Program-made: the position numbers and the translations under genes
Assembly: GCF_048773025.1 (NCBI RefSeq)
Contig: NC_133541.1
Location: 121,919,049-121,983,048, forward strand
DNA: 64,000 bases
Direction: 5' to 3'
DNA from: Camelus bactrianus
Taxonomy: Eukaryota > Chordata > Mammalia > Artiodactyla > Camelidae
Shown here: positions 23,401-36,200 of the stretch, piece by piece
Position numbering within the stretch: position 1 is the first letter of the stretch
Layout: the number at the start of each line of letters is the position of its first letter
Notes under the pieces: model-generated
Database searches by the model: none
Told to the model about the DNA's origin: nothing
The model's input: the letters and a program-made list of their open reading frames with translations, nothing else

Positions 23401-26400
23401 GCTTCCAGGAAGTTCGGGTGATGGCCTGGAAATGCAGGTAGCATGTAGTGCATCCAGGTGGACAGGGGAGGTATTTAGCGGACTTACCCCTGCCAGGGAA
23501 CACCAGTGACCACAGGCACCTGCGTGGAGTGCGGCCCCAAACCCCCTCACAGTCAGCCGTGTTCCGGAATTCTAAGCGTGGGGAGGTTCCGTCTTCCTTC
23601 TGGAGCGCCTGGGATCTCCTAGGAGCCCTTCGAGTGTCATCCCCAAGAGTCCCCTAGTGCGGGCTGCCAGGGAAAGTCGGGGGATGTGCTGGAAATGCAG
23701 GTAGCATGTACTGCCTCCCCCTGGACAGGGGAGGTATTTAGCGGACTTCCCCCTGACAGGGAAAACCAGTGACCCCAGACAGATTCGTGGAGGGACGGCC
23801 TCAAACCTCCCACACACAGTCAGCCATGTTCCGGAATTCTGAGTGTGGGGAGGTTCCGTCTTCTTTCTGCAGCGCCTGGGATCTCCTAGGAGCCCTTCGC
23901 TTGTCTTCCCGGATAGTCTCTTATTGCGTGCTGCAGGAAAAAGGCGGGGGATGTGCTGGAAATGCAGGTAGCATGTAGTGAGTCCCCCTGGACAGTGGAG
24001 GTATTTAGCGGAATTCCCCCTTCCAGAGAACACCTGTGACCCCAGGCAGCTGCGTGGAGGGCGGCCCCAAACCTCCCCTACACAGTCAGCCATGTTCCGG
24101 AATTCTGAGTGTGGGGAGGTTCGGTCTTCTGTCTGCAGCGCATGGGATCTCCTAGGAGCCCTTCGAGTGTCATCCCCAAGAGTCCCCTAGTGCGGGCTGC
24201 CAGGGAAAGTCGGGGGATGGGCTGGAAATGCAGGTAGCATGTACTGCCTCCCCCTGGACAGGGGAGGTATTTAGCGGACTTCCCCCTGACAGGGAAAACC
24301 AGTGACCCCAGACAGATTCGTGGAGGGATGGCCTCAAACCTCCCACACACAGTCAGCCATGTTCCGGAATTCTGAGTGTGGGGAGGTTCCGTCTTCTTTC
24401 TGCAGCGCCTGGGATCTCCTAGGAGCCCTTCGCTTGTCTTCCCGGATAGTCTCTTATTGCGTGCTGCAGGAAAAAGGCGGGGGATGTGCTGGAAATGCAG
24501 GTAGCATGTAGTGAGTCCCCCTGGACAGTGGAGGTATTTAGCGGAATTCCCCCTTCCAGAGAACACCTGTGACCCCAGGCAGCTGCGTGGAGAGCGGCCC
24601 CAAACCTCCCCTACACAGTCAGCCATGTTCCGGAATTCTGAGTGTGGGGAGGTTCCGTCTTCTTTCTGCAGCGCCTGGGATCTCCTAGGAGCCCTTCGCT
24701 TGTCTTCCCGGATAGTCTCTTATTGCGTGCTGCAGGAAAAAGGCGGGGGATGTGCTGGAAATGCAGGTAGCATGTAGTGAGTCCCCCTGGACAGTGGAGG
24801 TATTTAGCGGAATTCCCCCTTCCAGAGAACACCTGTGACCCCAGGCAGCTGCGTGGAGGGCGGCCCCAAACCTCCCCTACACAGTCAGCCATGTTCCGGA
24901 ATTCTGAGTGTGGGGAGGTTCGGTCTTCTGTCTGCAGCGCATGGGATCTCCTAGGAGCCCTTCGCATGTCTTCCCCGATAGTCTCTTATTGCGTGCTGAC
25001 GGGAAAAGGCGGGTAATGTGCTGGAAATGCAGGTAGCATTTATTGCCTCCCCCTGGACAGGGGAGGTATTTAGCGGACGTCCCACTGCCAGGGAACACCT
25101 GTGACCCCAGGCAGCTGCGTGGAGGGCGGCCCCGAACCTCCCCCACACAGTCAGCCGGGTTCCGGAATTCGGAATGTGGGAAGGTTCTGTCATCTGTCTG
25201 CAGTGCTTGGGATCTCCTATCAGCCATTCGCGTGTCTTCCCCGAGAATCTCCTAGTGCGGGATGCCGGGGAAAGGCCGGGGATGAGCTGAAAATGCAGGT
25301 AGCATGTAGTGCCTCCCCCTGGACAGGGGAGGTATTTAGCGGAATTCCCCCTGCCAGGAAACACCTGTGACCCCAGGCAGCTGCGTGGAGGGCGGCCCCA
25401 AACCTCCCCTACACAGTCAGCCGTGTTCCAGAATTCTGAGTTTAGGAGGTTCTGTCTTCTGTCTGCAGCTCCTGGGATCTCCTAGGAGCCATTCGCGTGT
25501 CTTCCCCGATAGTCTCTTATTGCGTGCTGACGGGAAAATGCGGGTAATGTGCTGGAAATGCAGGTAGCATTTATTGCCTCCCCCTGGACAGGGGAGGTAT
25601 TTAGCGGACGTCCCACTGCCAGGGAACACCTGTGACCCCAGGCAGCTGCGTGGAGGGCGGCCCCGAACCTCCCCCACACAGTCAACCGTGTTCCGGAATT
25701 CGGAATGTGGGAAGGTTCCGTCTTCTGTCTGCTGAGCCTGGGATCGCCTAGGAGCCCTTCGCGGTTCTTCCCCGAAATTCTCCTATTGCGAGCTTCCAGG
25801 AAGTTCGGGTGATGGACTGGAAATGCAGGTAGCATGTAGTGCATCCAGCTGGACAGGGGAGGTATTTAGCGGACTTACCCCTGCCAGGGAACACCAGTGA
25901 CCACAGGCACCTGCGTGGAGTGCGGCCCCAAACCCCCTCACAGTCAGACGTGTTCCGGAATTCTAAGCGTGGGGAGGTTCCGTCTTCCTTCTGGAGCGCC
26001 TGGGATCTCCTAGGAGCCCTTCGAGTGTCATCCCCAAGAGTCCCCTATTGCGGGCTGCCAGGGAAAGTCGGGGGATGGGCTGGAAATGCAGGTAGCATGT
26101 ACTGCCTCCCCCTGGACAGGGGAGGTATTTAGCGGACTTCCCCCTGACAGGGAAAACCAGTGACCCCAGACAGATTCGTGGAGGGACGGCCTCAAACCTC
26201 CCACACACAGTCAGCCATGTTCCGGAATTCTGAGTGTGGGGAGGTTCCGTCTTCTTTCTGCAGCGCCTGGGATCTCCTAGGAGCCCTTCGCTTGTCTTCC
26301 CCGATAGTCTCTTATTGCGTGCTGCAGGGAAAAGGCGGGGGATGTGCTGGAAATGCAGGTAGCATGTAGTGAGTCCCCCTGGACAGTGGAGGTATTTAGC

Positions 26401-29400
26401 GGAATTCCCCCTTCCAGAGAACACCTGTAACCCCAGGCAGCTGCGTGGAGGGCGGCCCCAAACCTCCCCTACACAGTCAGCCATGTTCCGGAATTCTGAG
26501 TGTGGGGAGGTTCCGTCTTCTGTCTGCAGCGCCTGGGATCTCCTAGGAGCCCTTCGCATGTCTTTCCCGAGAATCTCCTACTGCGGGATGCCGGGGAAAG
26601 AAGGGGGATGTGCTGGAAATGCAAGTAGCATGTAGTGCCTCCCCCTGGACAGGAGAGGTATTTAGCGGATTTCCCCCTGCCAGGGAACACCAGTGACCCC
26701 AAGCAGCTGCGAGTAGGGCGGCCCCAAACCTCTCCCAGACAGTCAGCCGAGTTCCGGAATTCTGAGTGTGGGAAGGTTCCGTCTTCAGTCTGCAGCACAT
26801 GGGATCTCCTAGGACCCCTTCAAGTGTCTTCCCAAAGCGTCTCTTATTGCGGGCTGCCGGGGAAATTCAGGGAATGAGCTGGAAATGCAGGTAGCATTTA
26901 GTGCCTCCCCCTGGACAGGGGAGGTATTTAGCGGAATTCCCCCTGCCATGGAACACCTGTGTCCCCAGGCAGGTTCGTGGATGGCGGCCCCAAACCTATC
27001 CCACACAATCAGCCGTGTTCCGGAATTCTGAGTTTTGGGAGGTTTCGTCTTCGGTCTGCAGCGCATGGGATCTCCTAGGAGAACTTCGCATGTCTTCCCC
27101 GAGATTCTCATTGTGCGGGCTGCAGGAGAAAGGCGGGGGATAGTCTGGAAATGCAGGTAGCATGTAGTGCCTCCCTCTGGACTGGGGAGGTATTTCGCGG
27201 ACTTCCCCCGACCAGGGAACACCTGTGACCCCAGGCAGCTGCGTGGACGGCAGCCCCAAACTTCCACCACATTCAGACTTGTTCCGGAATTCTGAGCATT
27301 GGGAGGTTCCGTCTTCTGTCTGCTGCGCCTGGGATCTCCTAGGAGCCCTTCACGTGTCTTCCCCGAGAGTCTCTTAGTGCGGGCAGCCGAGGAAATGCGG
27401 GGGATGACCTGGAAATGCAGGTAGCATGTAGTGCCTCCCTCTGGACAGGGGAGGTATTTAGCGGACTTCCCCCTGCCAGGGATCACCTGTGACCTCAGGC
27501 AGCTGTGTGGCGGGCGGCACCAAACCTCCCCCACACAGTCAGCCGTGTTCCGGAATTCTGAGCGGATGGAGGTTCCGTATTTTGTGGGCAGCGCCTGGGA
27601 TTTCCAAGGAACCATTCGCGTGTCTTCCCCGAGGGTCTCCAAGTGCGGGTGCCGGGGAAATTTGGGGGATGGGCTGGAAATGCAGGTAGCATTTATTGCC
27701 TCCCCCTGGAATGGGGAAGTATTTAGCGGACTTCCCCATGCCAGGGAACACCTGTGACATCAGGCAACTGCGTGGTGGTCGGCACCAAACCTCCCCGAAA
27801 AAAGTCAGCCGTGTTCCGGAATTCTGAAAGTGGGGAGGTTCCGTCTTCTCTCTGCTGCGCCTGGAATATCCTAGGAGCCCTCCGCTTGTCTTCCCTGAGA
27901 GTCTCCTAGTGCGGGCTGCAGGGGAAAGGCGGGGGATGGGCTGGAAATGCAGGTAGCATGTAGTGCCCCCCCATGGACAGGGGCGGTATTTAGCGGACTT
28001 CCCCCTGCCAGGGAACACCTGTGTCCTAGGCAGCTGCGTGGATGGCGGCCCCAAAACTCCACCACACAATCAGTAGTGTTCCGGAATTCTGAGCGTGTGG
28101 AGTTTCCATCTTTTGTCTGCAGCGCCTGGCATCTCCTAGGAGCCATTCGCGTGTCTTCCCCGAGAGTATCCTAGTGCGGGCTGCAGGGGAAATTTGGGGG
28201 ATTTGCTGGAAATGCAGGTAGCATGTAGTGCCTCCCTCTGGACAGGGGAGGTATTTAGCGGACTTCCCCCTTGCACCTAACACCGGCGACCTACGGCTTT
28301 TACGTGGAGTTCGGACCCAAAACTCCCCCACACAGTCAGACGTGTTCCGTAATTCTGAGAGTGGGGAAAGTCCGTCTTCTCTCTGCAGCACCTTGGATTT
28401 CCTAGGAGCCTTTCGCATGTCTTCCCCGAGAGTCTCCTAATGCGGGCTGCCGTGGAAAGGCGGGGGATGCGCTGGAAATGCAGGTAGCTTGTAGTGCCTC
28501 CCCCTGGACAGGAGAGGTATTTAGCGGATTTCCCCCTGCCAGGGAATTCCAGTGACCCCAGGCAGCTGCGTGTAGGGCGACCCCAAACCTCTCCCACACA
28601 GTCAGCCGTGTTCCGCAATTCTGAGTGTGGGAAGGTTCCGTCTTCTGTCTGCTGCACCTGGGATCTCCTAGGAGCACTTCTCGGTTCTTCCCCGAAATTC
28701 TCCTAGTGCGAGCTTCCGGGAAGTTCATGTGATGGGCTGGAAATTCAGGTAGCATGTAGTGCCTCCCCCTGGAGAAGGGAGGTATTTAGCGGACTTCCCC
28801 CTTACACCTGACACCTGCGACCACAGGCAGCTACGTGGTGGTCGGCCCCAAACCTCCCCCACACAGTCAGACGTGTTCCGGAATTCTGAGTTTTGGGAGG
28901 TTTCGTCTTCGGTCTGCAGCACATGGGATCTCCTAGGAGCCCTTCAAGTGTCTTCCCAAAGCGTCACTTATTGCGGGCTGCCGGGGAAATGCAGGGGATG
29001 AGCTGGAAATGCAGGTAGCATTTAGTGCCTCCCCCTGGACAGGGGAGGTATTTAGCGGAATTCCCCCTGCCATGGAACACCTGTGTCCCCAGGCAGGTTC
29101 GTGGATGGCGGCCCCAAACCTATCCCACACAATCAGCCGTGTTCCGGAATTCTGAGTTTTGGGAGGTTTCGTCTTCGGTCTGCAGCGCATGGGATCTCCT
29201 AGGAGAACTTCGCATGTCTTCCCCGAGATTCTCATTGTGTGGGCTGCAGGAGAAAGGCGGGGGATATTCTGGAAATGCAGGTAGCATGTAGTGCCTCCCT
29301 CTGGACTGGGGAGGTATTTCGCGGACTTCCCCCGACCAGGGAACACCTGTGACCCCAGGCAGCTGCGTGGACGGCAGCCCCAAACTTCCACCACAGTCAG

Positions 29401-30780
29401 ACTTGTTCCGGAATTCTGAGCATTGGGAGGTTCCGTCTTCTGTCTGCTGCGCCTGGGATCTCCTAGGAGCCCTTCACGTGTCTTCCCCGAGAGTCTCTTA
29501 GTGCGGGCAGCCGAGGAAATGCGGGGGATGACCTGGAAATGCAGGTAGCATGTAGTGCCTCCCCCGGACAGGGGAGGTATTTAGCGGACTTCCCCCTGCC
29601 AGGGATCACCTGTGACCTCAGGCAGCTGTGTGGCGGGCGGCACCAAAACTCCCCCACACAGTCAGCCGTGTTCCGGAATTCTGAGCGGATGGAGGTTCCG
29701 TATTCTGTGGGCAGCGCCTGGGATTTCCAAGGAACCATTCGCGTGTCTTCCCCGAGGGTCTCCAAGTGCGGGTGCCGGGGAAATTTGGGGGATGGCCTGG
29801 AAATGCAGGTAGCATTTAGTGCCTCCCCCTGGAATGGGGAAGTATTTAGCGGACTTCCCCATGCCAGGGAACACCTGTGACATCAGGCAACTGCGTGGTG
29901 GTCGGCACCAAACCTCCCCGAAAAAGTCAGCCGTGTTCCGGAATTCTGAATGTGGGGAGGTTCCGTCTTCTCTCTGCTGCGCCTGGAATATGCTAGGAGC
30001 CCTCCGCTTGTCTTCCCTGAGAGTCTCCTAGTGCGGGCTGCAGGGGAAAGGCGGGGGATGGGCTGGAAATGCAGGTAGCATGTAGTGCCTCCCCATGGAC
30101 AGGGGCGGTACTTAGCGGACTTCCCCCTGCCAGGAAACACCTGTGTCCTAGGCAGCTGCGTGGTTGGCGGCCCCAAACCTCCACCACACAATCAGTCGTG
30201 TTCCAGATTTCTGAGCGTGGGGAGTTTCCATCTTTTCTCTGCAGCGCCTGGCATCTCCTAGGAGCCTTTCGCATGTCTTCCCCGAGAGTATCCTAGTGCG
30301 GGCTGCAGGGGAAATTTGGGGGATTTGCTGGAAATGCAGGTAGCATGTAGTGCCTCCATCTTTACAGGGGAGGAATTTACCGGACTTCCCCCTGCCAGGG
30401 AACACCAGTGACACCAGGCAGCTGCGTGCAGGGCAGCCCCAAAACCTCCCCCACACAATCAGCCGTGTTCTGGATTTGTCAGTATGGGGAGGTTCCATCT
30501 TCTGTACGCAGCGCCTGGGATCTCTTAGGAGCCATTCGCGTGTCTTCTCAGAAGGTCTCCTAGTGCGAGCTTCCGGGAAGTTCGAGTGATGAGCTGGAAA
30601 TGCAGGTAGCATGTAGTGCCTCCCCCTGGACAGGGGAGGTATTTAGCGGACTTACCCCTGCCAGGGAACACCTGTGACCACAGGCAGCTGCGTGGAGTGC
30701 GGCTCCAAACCCCCTCACAGTCAGCCGTGTTCCGGAATTCTAATCGTGGGGAGGTTCCGTCTTCCTTCTGCAGCGCCTGG
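11945..30780 (+). repeat. 18,836-bp higher-order unit, copy 1
   Basis: About 71 monomers whose order is repeated directly downstream from 30,781. At the left edge 11,945 and 30,781 begin the same sequence GATCTCCTAGGAGCCTTTCG, while upstream of them the sequences differ. At the right edge the first copy agrees with the second until about 30,797 (matching about 55,999) and then diverges. Over 11,945-19,440 the offset is a constant 18,836 and I noticed only about a dozen differences, so identity is near 99.8% by eye. This level of sharing marks a recent duplication. Confidence 0.92.
23611..24942 (+). repeat. Local dimer and monomer duplications (x-y-x-y-y)
   Basis: Counting monomers from GGGATCTCCTAGGAG, the starts are 23,611 (type x, followed by CGAGTGTCATCC), 23,878 (type y, followed by CGCTTGTCTTCCCGG), 24,144 (x), 24,411 (y), 24,677 (y) and 24,943 (a different type). 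The x-y pair is repeated at 533 bp, then y alone at 266 bp. In unit copy 2 the same place reads x-x-y-y (about 47,752-48,816), where the first x switches inside the monomer into y-derived sequence near 47,880. Confidence 0.88.
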
Positions 30781-33240
30781 GATCTCCTAGGAGCCTTTCG
30801 CGTGTCTTCCCCAAGGGTCCCCTAGTGCGGGCTGCAGGGGAAAGGCGGGGGATGTGATGGAAATTCAGGTACAATGTAGTTCCTCCACCTGAATAGGGGA
30901 GGTATTTAGCGGACTTCCCCCTGCCAGGGAACACCAGTGACCCCAGGCAGCTGCGTGGAGGGCAGCCCCAAACCTCCCCCACACAGTCAGCCTTGTTCCG
31001 GATTTCTCAGTGTGGGGAGGTTCCATCTTCTGTACACAGCGCCTGGGATCTCCTAGGAGCCATTCGCGTGTCTTCCCAGATTGTCTCCTAGTGCGGCCTG
31101 CCAGGAAATGCGGGGATGGGCTGGAAATTCAGGTAGCATGTAGTGCCTCCCCCTGGACATGGGAGGTATTTAGCGGACTTCCCACAGCCAGGGAACACCT
31201 GTGACCCCAGGCAGCTGTGTGGAGGGCGGCCCCAAACCTCCCCCACACAGTCAGCCGTGTTCCGGGATTCTGAGCGTGGGGAGGTTTCGTCATCTTTCTG
31301 CAGCGCCTGGGATCTCCTAGGAGCTATTCGCGTGCCTTCCCCTAGAGTCTCCTTGTGCAGGCTGCCGGGGCAAGGCGGGGGATGGGCTGGAAATGCAGGT
31401 AGCGTGTAGTGCCTCCCCCTGGACAGGGGAGGTATTTAGCGGACTTCCTCCTGCCAGGGAACACCTGTGTCCCCAGGCAGGTGAGTGGATGGCATGCCCA
31501 AACTTATCCCACACAATCAGCCGTATTCCGGAATTCTGACCATAGGGAGTTTCCGACATCGGTCTGCAGCGCCTGGGATCTCCAAGGAGTCTTTCGCATG
31601 TCTTCCCCGAGAGTTTCCTAGTGCGGGCTGCCGGGGAAATGCGGGGGATGGGCTGGAAATGCAATTAGCGTGTAGTGCCTCCCCCTGGACAGGGGAGGTA
31701 TTTAGCGGACTTCCTCCTGCCATGGAACACCTGTGTCCCCAGGCAGGTTCGTGGATGGCGGCCCCAAACCTATCCCACACAATCAGCCGTGTTCCGGAAT
31801 TCTGAGTGTTGGGAGGATTCGTCTTCGTTCTGCAGCGCATGGGTTCTCCTAGGAGCCCTTCGCATGAATTCCCCGAGATTCTCATACTGCGGTCTGCAGG
31901 TGAAAGGCGGGTGATGGGCTGGAAATGCAGGTAGCATTTATTGCCTCCCCCTGGACAGGGGAGGTATTTAGCGGAAGTCCCACTGCCAGGGAACACCTGT
32001 GACCCCAGGCAGCTGCGTGGAGGGCAGCCCCAAACTTCCACCACAGTCAGACTTGTTCCGGAATTCTGAGTGTGGGGAGGTACGTCTTCTGTCTCCTGCG
32101 CCTGGGATTTCCTAGTAGCCCTCCGCTTGTCTTCCTTGAGAGTCTCCTTGTGCGGGCTGCAGGGGAAAGTCGGGGGTGGGCTGGAAATACAGGTAGCATG
32201 TAGCGCCTCCCCCTGGACAGGGTAGGTATTTAGCGGACTTCCCACTGCCAAGGAACACCTGTGTCCCCTGGTAGCTGCGTGGATGGCGGCCCAAATCCTC
32301 CACCACACAATCAGCTGTGTTCCGGAATTCTGAGCATGGGGAGTTTCCATCTTTTGTCTGCAGCGCCTGGGAACTCCTAGGAGCCTTTCGCGTGTCTTCT
32401 CCGAGTTTCTCCTTGTGCGGGCTGCCGGGGAAAGGCGGGGGATTGGCTGGAAATGCAGGTAGCATGTAGTTCCTCCCCCTGGAATGGGGAGGTATTTAGC
32501 GGAATTCCCCCTGCCAGGGAACACCAGATACCCCAGGCAGCTGCGTGGGGAGCGGCCACAAACTCCCCCACACAGTCAGACGTGTTCCGAAATTCTGATT
32601 GTTGGGAGGTTCCGTCTTCAGTCTGCTGCGCCTGGGATCTCCTAGGAGCCATTCCCGTGTCTTTCCAGAAAGTCTCCTAGTGCGGCCTGCCAGGAAATGC
32701 GGGGATGGGCTGGAAATACAGGTAGCATGTATTGCCTCCCCCTGGACATGGGAGGTATTTAGCGGACTTCCTCCAGCCAGGGAACACCTGTGACCCCAGG
32801 CAGCTGTGTGGAGGGCGGCCCCAAACCTCCCCCACACAGTCAGCAGTGTTCCGGAATTCTGAGTTTGGGGAGTTTCCGTCTTCTTTCTGCAGCGACTTAG
32901 ATCTCCTAGGAGCCCTTCGCGGTTCTTCCCCGAAATTCTCCTAGTGCTAGATTCAGGGAAGTTCGGGTGATGGGATGGAAATGCAGGGAGCATGTAGTGC
33001 CTCCCCCTGGACAGGGGAGGTATTTAGCGGACTTCCCCCTGCCAGGGAACACCTGTGACCACAGGCAGCTGCGTGGAGTGCGGCCCCAATCCCCCTCACA
33101 GTCAGACGTGTTCCGGAATTCTAAGCGTGGGGAGGTTCCGTCTTCATTCTGGAAATCCTGGGATATCCTAGGAGCCCTTCGAGTATCTTCCCCAAGGGTC
33201 CCCTAGTGCGGGCTGCCGGGGAAAGTCGGGGGATGGGCTG

Positions 33241-36200
33241 GAAATGCAGGTAGCATGTACTGCCCCTCCCTAGACAGGGGAGGTATTTAGCGGACTTCCC
33301 CCTGACAGGGAACACCTGTGACCACAGGCAGCTGCGTGGAGTGCGGCCCCAAACCCCCTCACAGTCAGACGTGTTCCGGAATTCTAAGCGTGGGGAGGTT
33401 CCGTCTTCATTCTGGAAAGCCTGGGATCTCCTAGGAGCCATTCGCGTGTCTTCCCCGAGAATCTCCTAGTGCGGGCTGCCGGGGAAAGGCGGGGGATGTG
33501 CTGGAAATGCAGGTAGCATGTAGTGAGACCCCCTGGACAGTGGAGGTATTTAGCGGACTTCCCCCTTCCAGAGAACACCTGTGACCCCAGGCAGCTGCGT
33601 GGAGGGCGGCTCCAAACCTCCCCTACACAGTCAGCCATGTTCCGGAATTCTGAGTGGGGAGAGTTTCCGTCTTCTGTCTGCAGCGCCTGGGATCTCCTAG
33701 GAGCCCTTCGCATGTCTTCGCCGATAGTCTCTTATTGCGTGCTGCAGGGAAAAGGCGGGGGATGTGCTGGAAATGCAGGTAGCATTTATTGCCTCCCCCT
33801 GGACAGGGGAGGTATTTAGCGGACGTCCCATTGCCAGGGAACACCTGTGACCCCAGGCAGCTGCGTGGAGGGCGTCCCCGAACCTCCCCCACACAGTCAG
33901 CCGTGTTCCCGGAATTCTGAGCGTGGGGAGTTTCCGTCTTCTTTCTGCAGCGCCTGGGATCTCCTAGAAGCTCTTCGCGTGTCTTCCCCTAGAGTCTCCT
34001 TGTGCGGGCTGCCGGAGAAATCGGGGAATGTGCTGGAAATCCAGTCGCGTGTAGTGCCTCCCCCTGGACATGGGAGGAATTTTGCGGACTTTCCCCTGCC
34101 AGGGAACACCTGTGAAACCAGACAGCTGCATGGAGAGCGGCCCCAAACCTCCCCCACACAGTCAGCCGTGTTCTGGAATTCTGAGCGGGTGGAGGTTCCG
34201 TCTTCTGTCTGCAGTGCCTGGGATCTCAAAGGAACCATTCGCGTGTCTTCCCCAATGGTCTCCTAGTGCGTGTGCCGGGGAAAAGCGGGGGATGTGCTGG
34301 AAATGCAGGTAGCATGTAGTGAGTCCCCTTGGACAGGGGAGGTATTTAGCGGAATTCCCCCTGCCTGGGAACACCTGTGACCCCAGGCAGTTGCGTGGAG
34401 GGCGGCCCCAAACCTCCCCCACATAGTCAGCCATGTTCCGGAATTCTGAGAGTGGGGAAAGTCCGTCTTCTCTCTGCAGCCCCTTGGATCTCCTAGGAGC
34501 CTTTCGAATGTCTTCCCCGAGAGTCTCATAATGCGGGCTGCCGTGGAAATGCGGGGGATGGGCTGGAAATGCAGGTAGCATGTAGTGCCTCCCCCTGGAC
34601 AGGAGAGGTATTTAGCGGACTTCCCCATGCCAGAGAACACCTGTGACCCCAGGCAGCTGCGTGTAGGGCGGCCCCAAACCTCTCCCACACAGTCAGCCGT
34701 GTTCCGGAATTCTGAGTGTGGGAAGGTTCCGTCTTCTCTCTGCTGCGCCTGGGATCTCCTAGGAGCCCTTCGCGGTTCTTCCCCGAAATTCTCATAGTGC
34801 GAGCTTCCGGGAAGTTTGGGTGATCGGCTGGAAATGCAGGTAGCATGTAGTGCCTCCCACTGGACAGGGGAGGTATTTAGCGGACTTACCCCTGCCAGGG
34901 AACACCTGTGACCACAGGCAGCTGCGTGGAGTGCGGCCCAAAATCCCCACACAGTCAACCGTGTTCCGGAATTCTAAGCGAGGGGCGGTTCCGTCTTCCT
35001 TCTGGAGAGCCTGGGATCTCCTAGGAGCCCTTCGAGTGTCTTCCCCAAGAGTCCCCTATTGCGGGCTGCCGGGGAAAGTCGGGGGATGGGCTGGAAATGC
35101 AGGTAGCATGTACTGCCTCCCCCTGGACAGGGGAGGTATTTAGCGGACTTCCCCCTGAGAGGGAACACCAGTGAACCCAGACAGCTGCGTGGAGGGACGG
35201 CCCCAAACCTCCCACACACAGTCACCCGTGTTCCGGAATTCTGAGTGTAGGAGGTTCTGTCTTCTGTCTGCAGCGCCTGGGATCTCATAGGAGCCATTCG
35301 CGTGTCTTCCCCGAGAATCTCCTAGTGCGGGCTGCCGGGGAAAAGCGGGGGATGTGCTGGAAGTGCAGGTATCATGTAGGGAGTCCCCCTGGATATTGGA
35401 GTTATTTAGCGGACTTCCCCCTTCCAGAGAACACCTGTGACCCCAGGCAGCTGCGTGGAGGGCGGCCCCAAACCTCCCCTACACAGTTAGCCATGTTCCG
35501 GAATTCTGAGTTTGGGGAGGTTTCGTCTTCTGTCTGCAGCGCCTGGGATCTCCTAGGAGCCCTTCGCTTGTCTTCCCCGATAGTCTCTTATTGCGTGCTG
35601 CAGGGAAAATTCGGGGGATGGGCTGGAAATGCAGGTAGCACTTATTGCCTCCCCCTGGACAGGGGAGGTATTTAGCGGACGTCCCACTGCCAGGGAACAC
35701 CTGTGACCCCAGGCAGCTGCGTGGAGGGCGTCCCCGAACCTCCCCCACACAGTCAGCCGTGTTCCCGGAATTCTGAGCGTGGGGAGCTTCCGTCCTCTTT
35801 CTGCAGCGCCTGGGATCTCCTAGGAGCTCTTCGCGTGTCTTCCCCGAGAGTCTGCTTGTGCGGGCTGCCATGGAAAGCGGGGGATGGGCTGGAAATGCAG
35901 GTCGCGTGCAGTCCCTCCCCCTGGACAGGGGAGGAATTTAGCGGACTTCCCCCTGCCAGGGAACAACAGTGAAACCAGACAGCTGCATGGTGAGCGGCCC
36001 CAAACCTCCCCCACACAGTCAGCCGTGTTTCGGAATTCTGAGCGGGTGGAGGTTCCGTCTGGTGTCTGCAGCGCCTGGGATCTCCAAGAAACCATTCGCG
36101 TGTTTTCCCCGATGGTCTCCTAGTGCGGGTGCCGGGGAAAAGCGGGGGATGTGCTGGAAATGCAGGTAGCATGTAGTGAGTCCCCTTGGACAGGGGAGGT

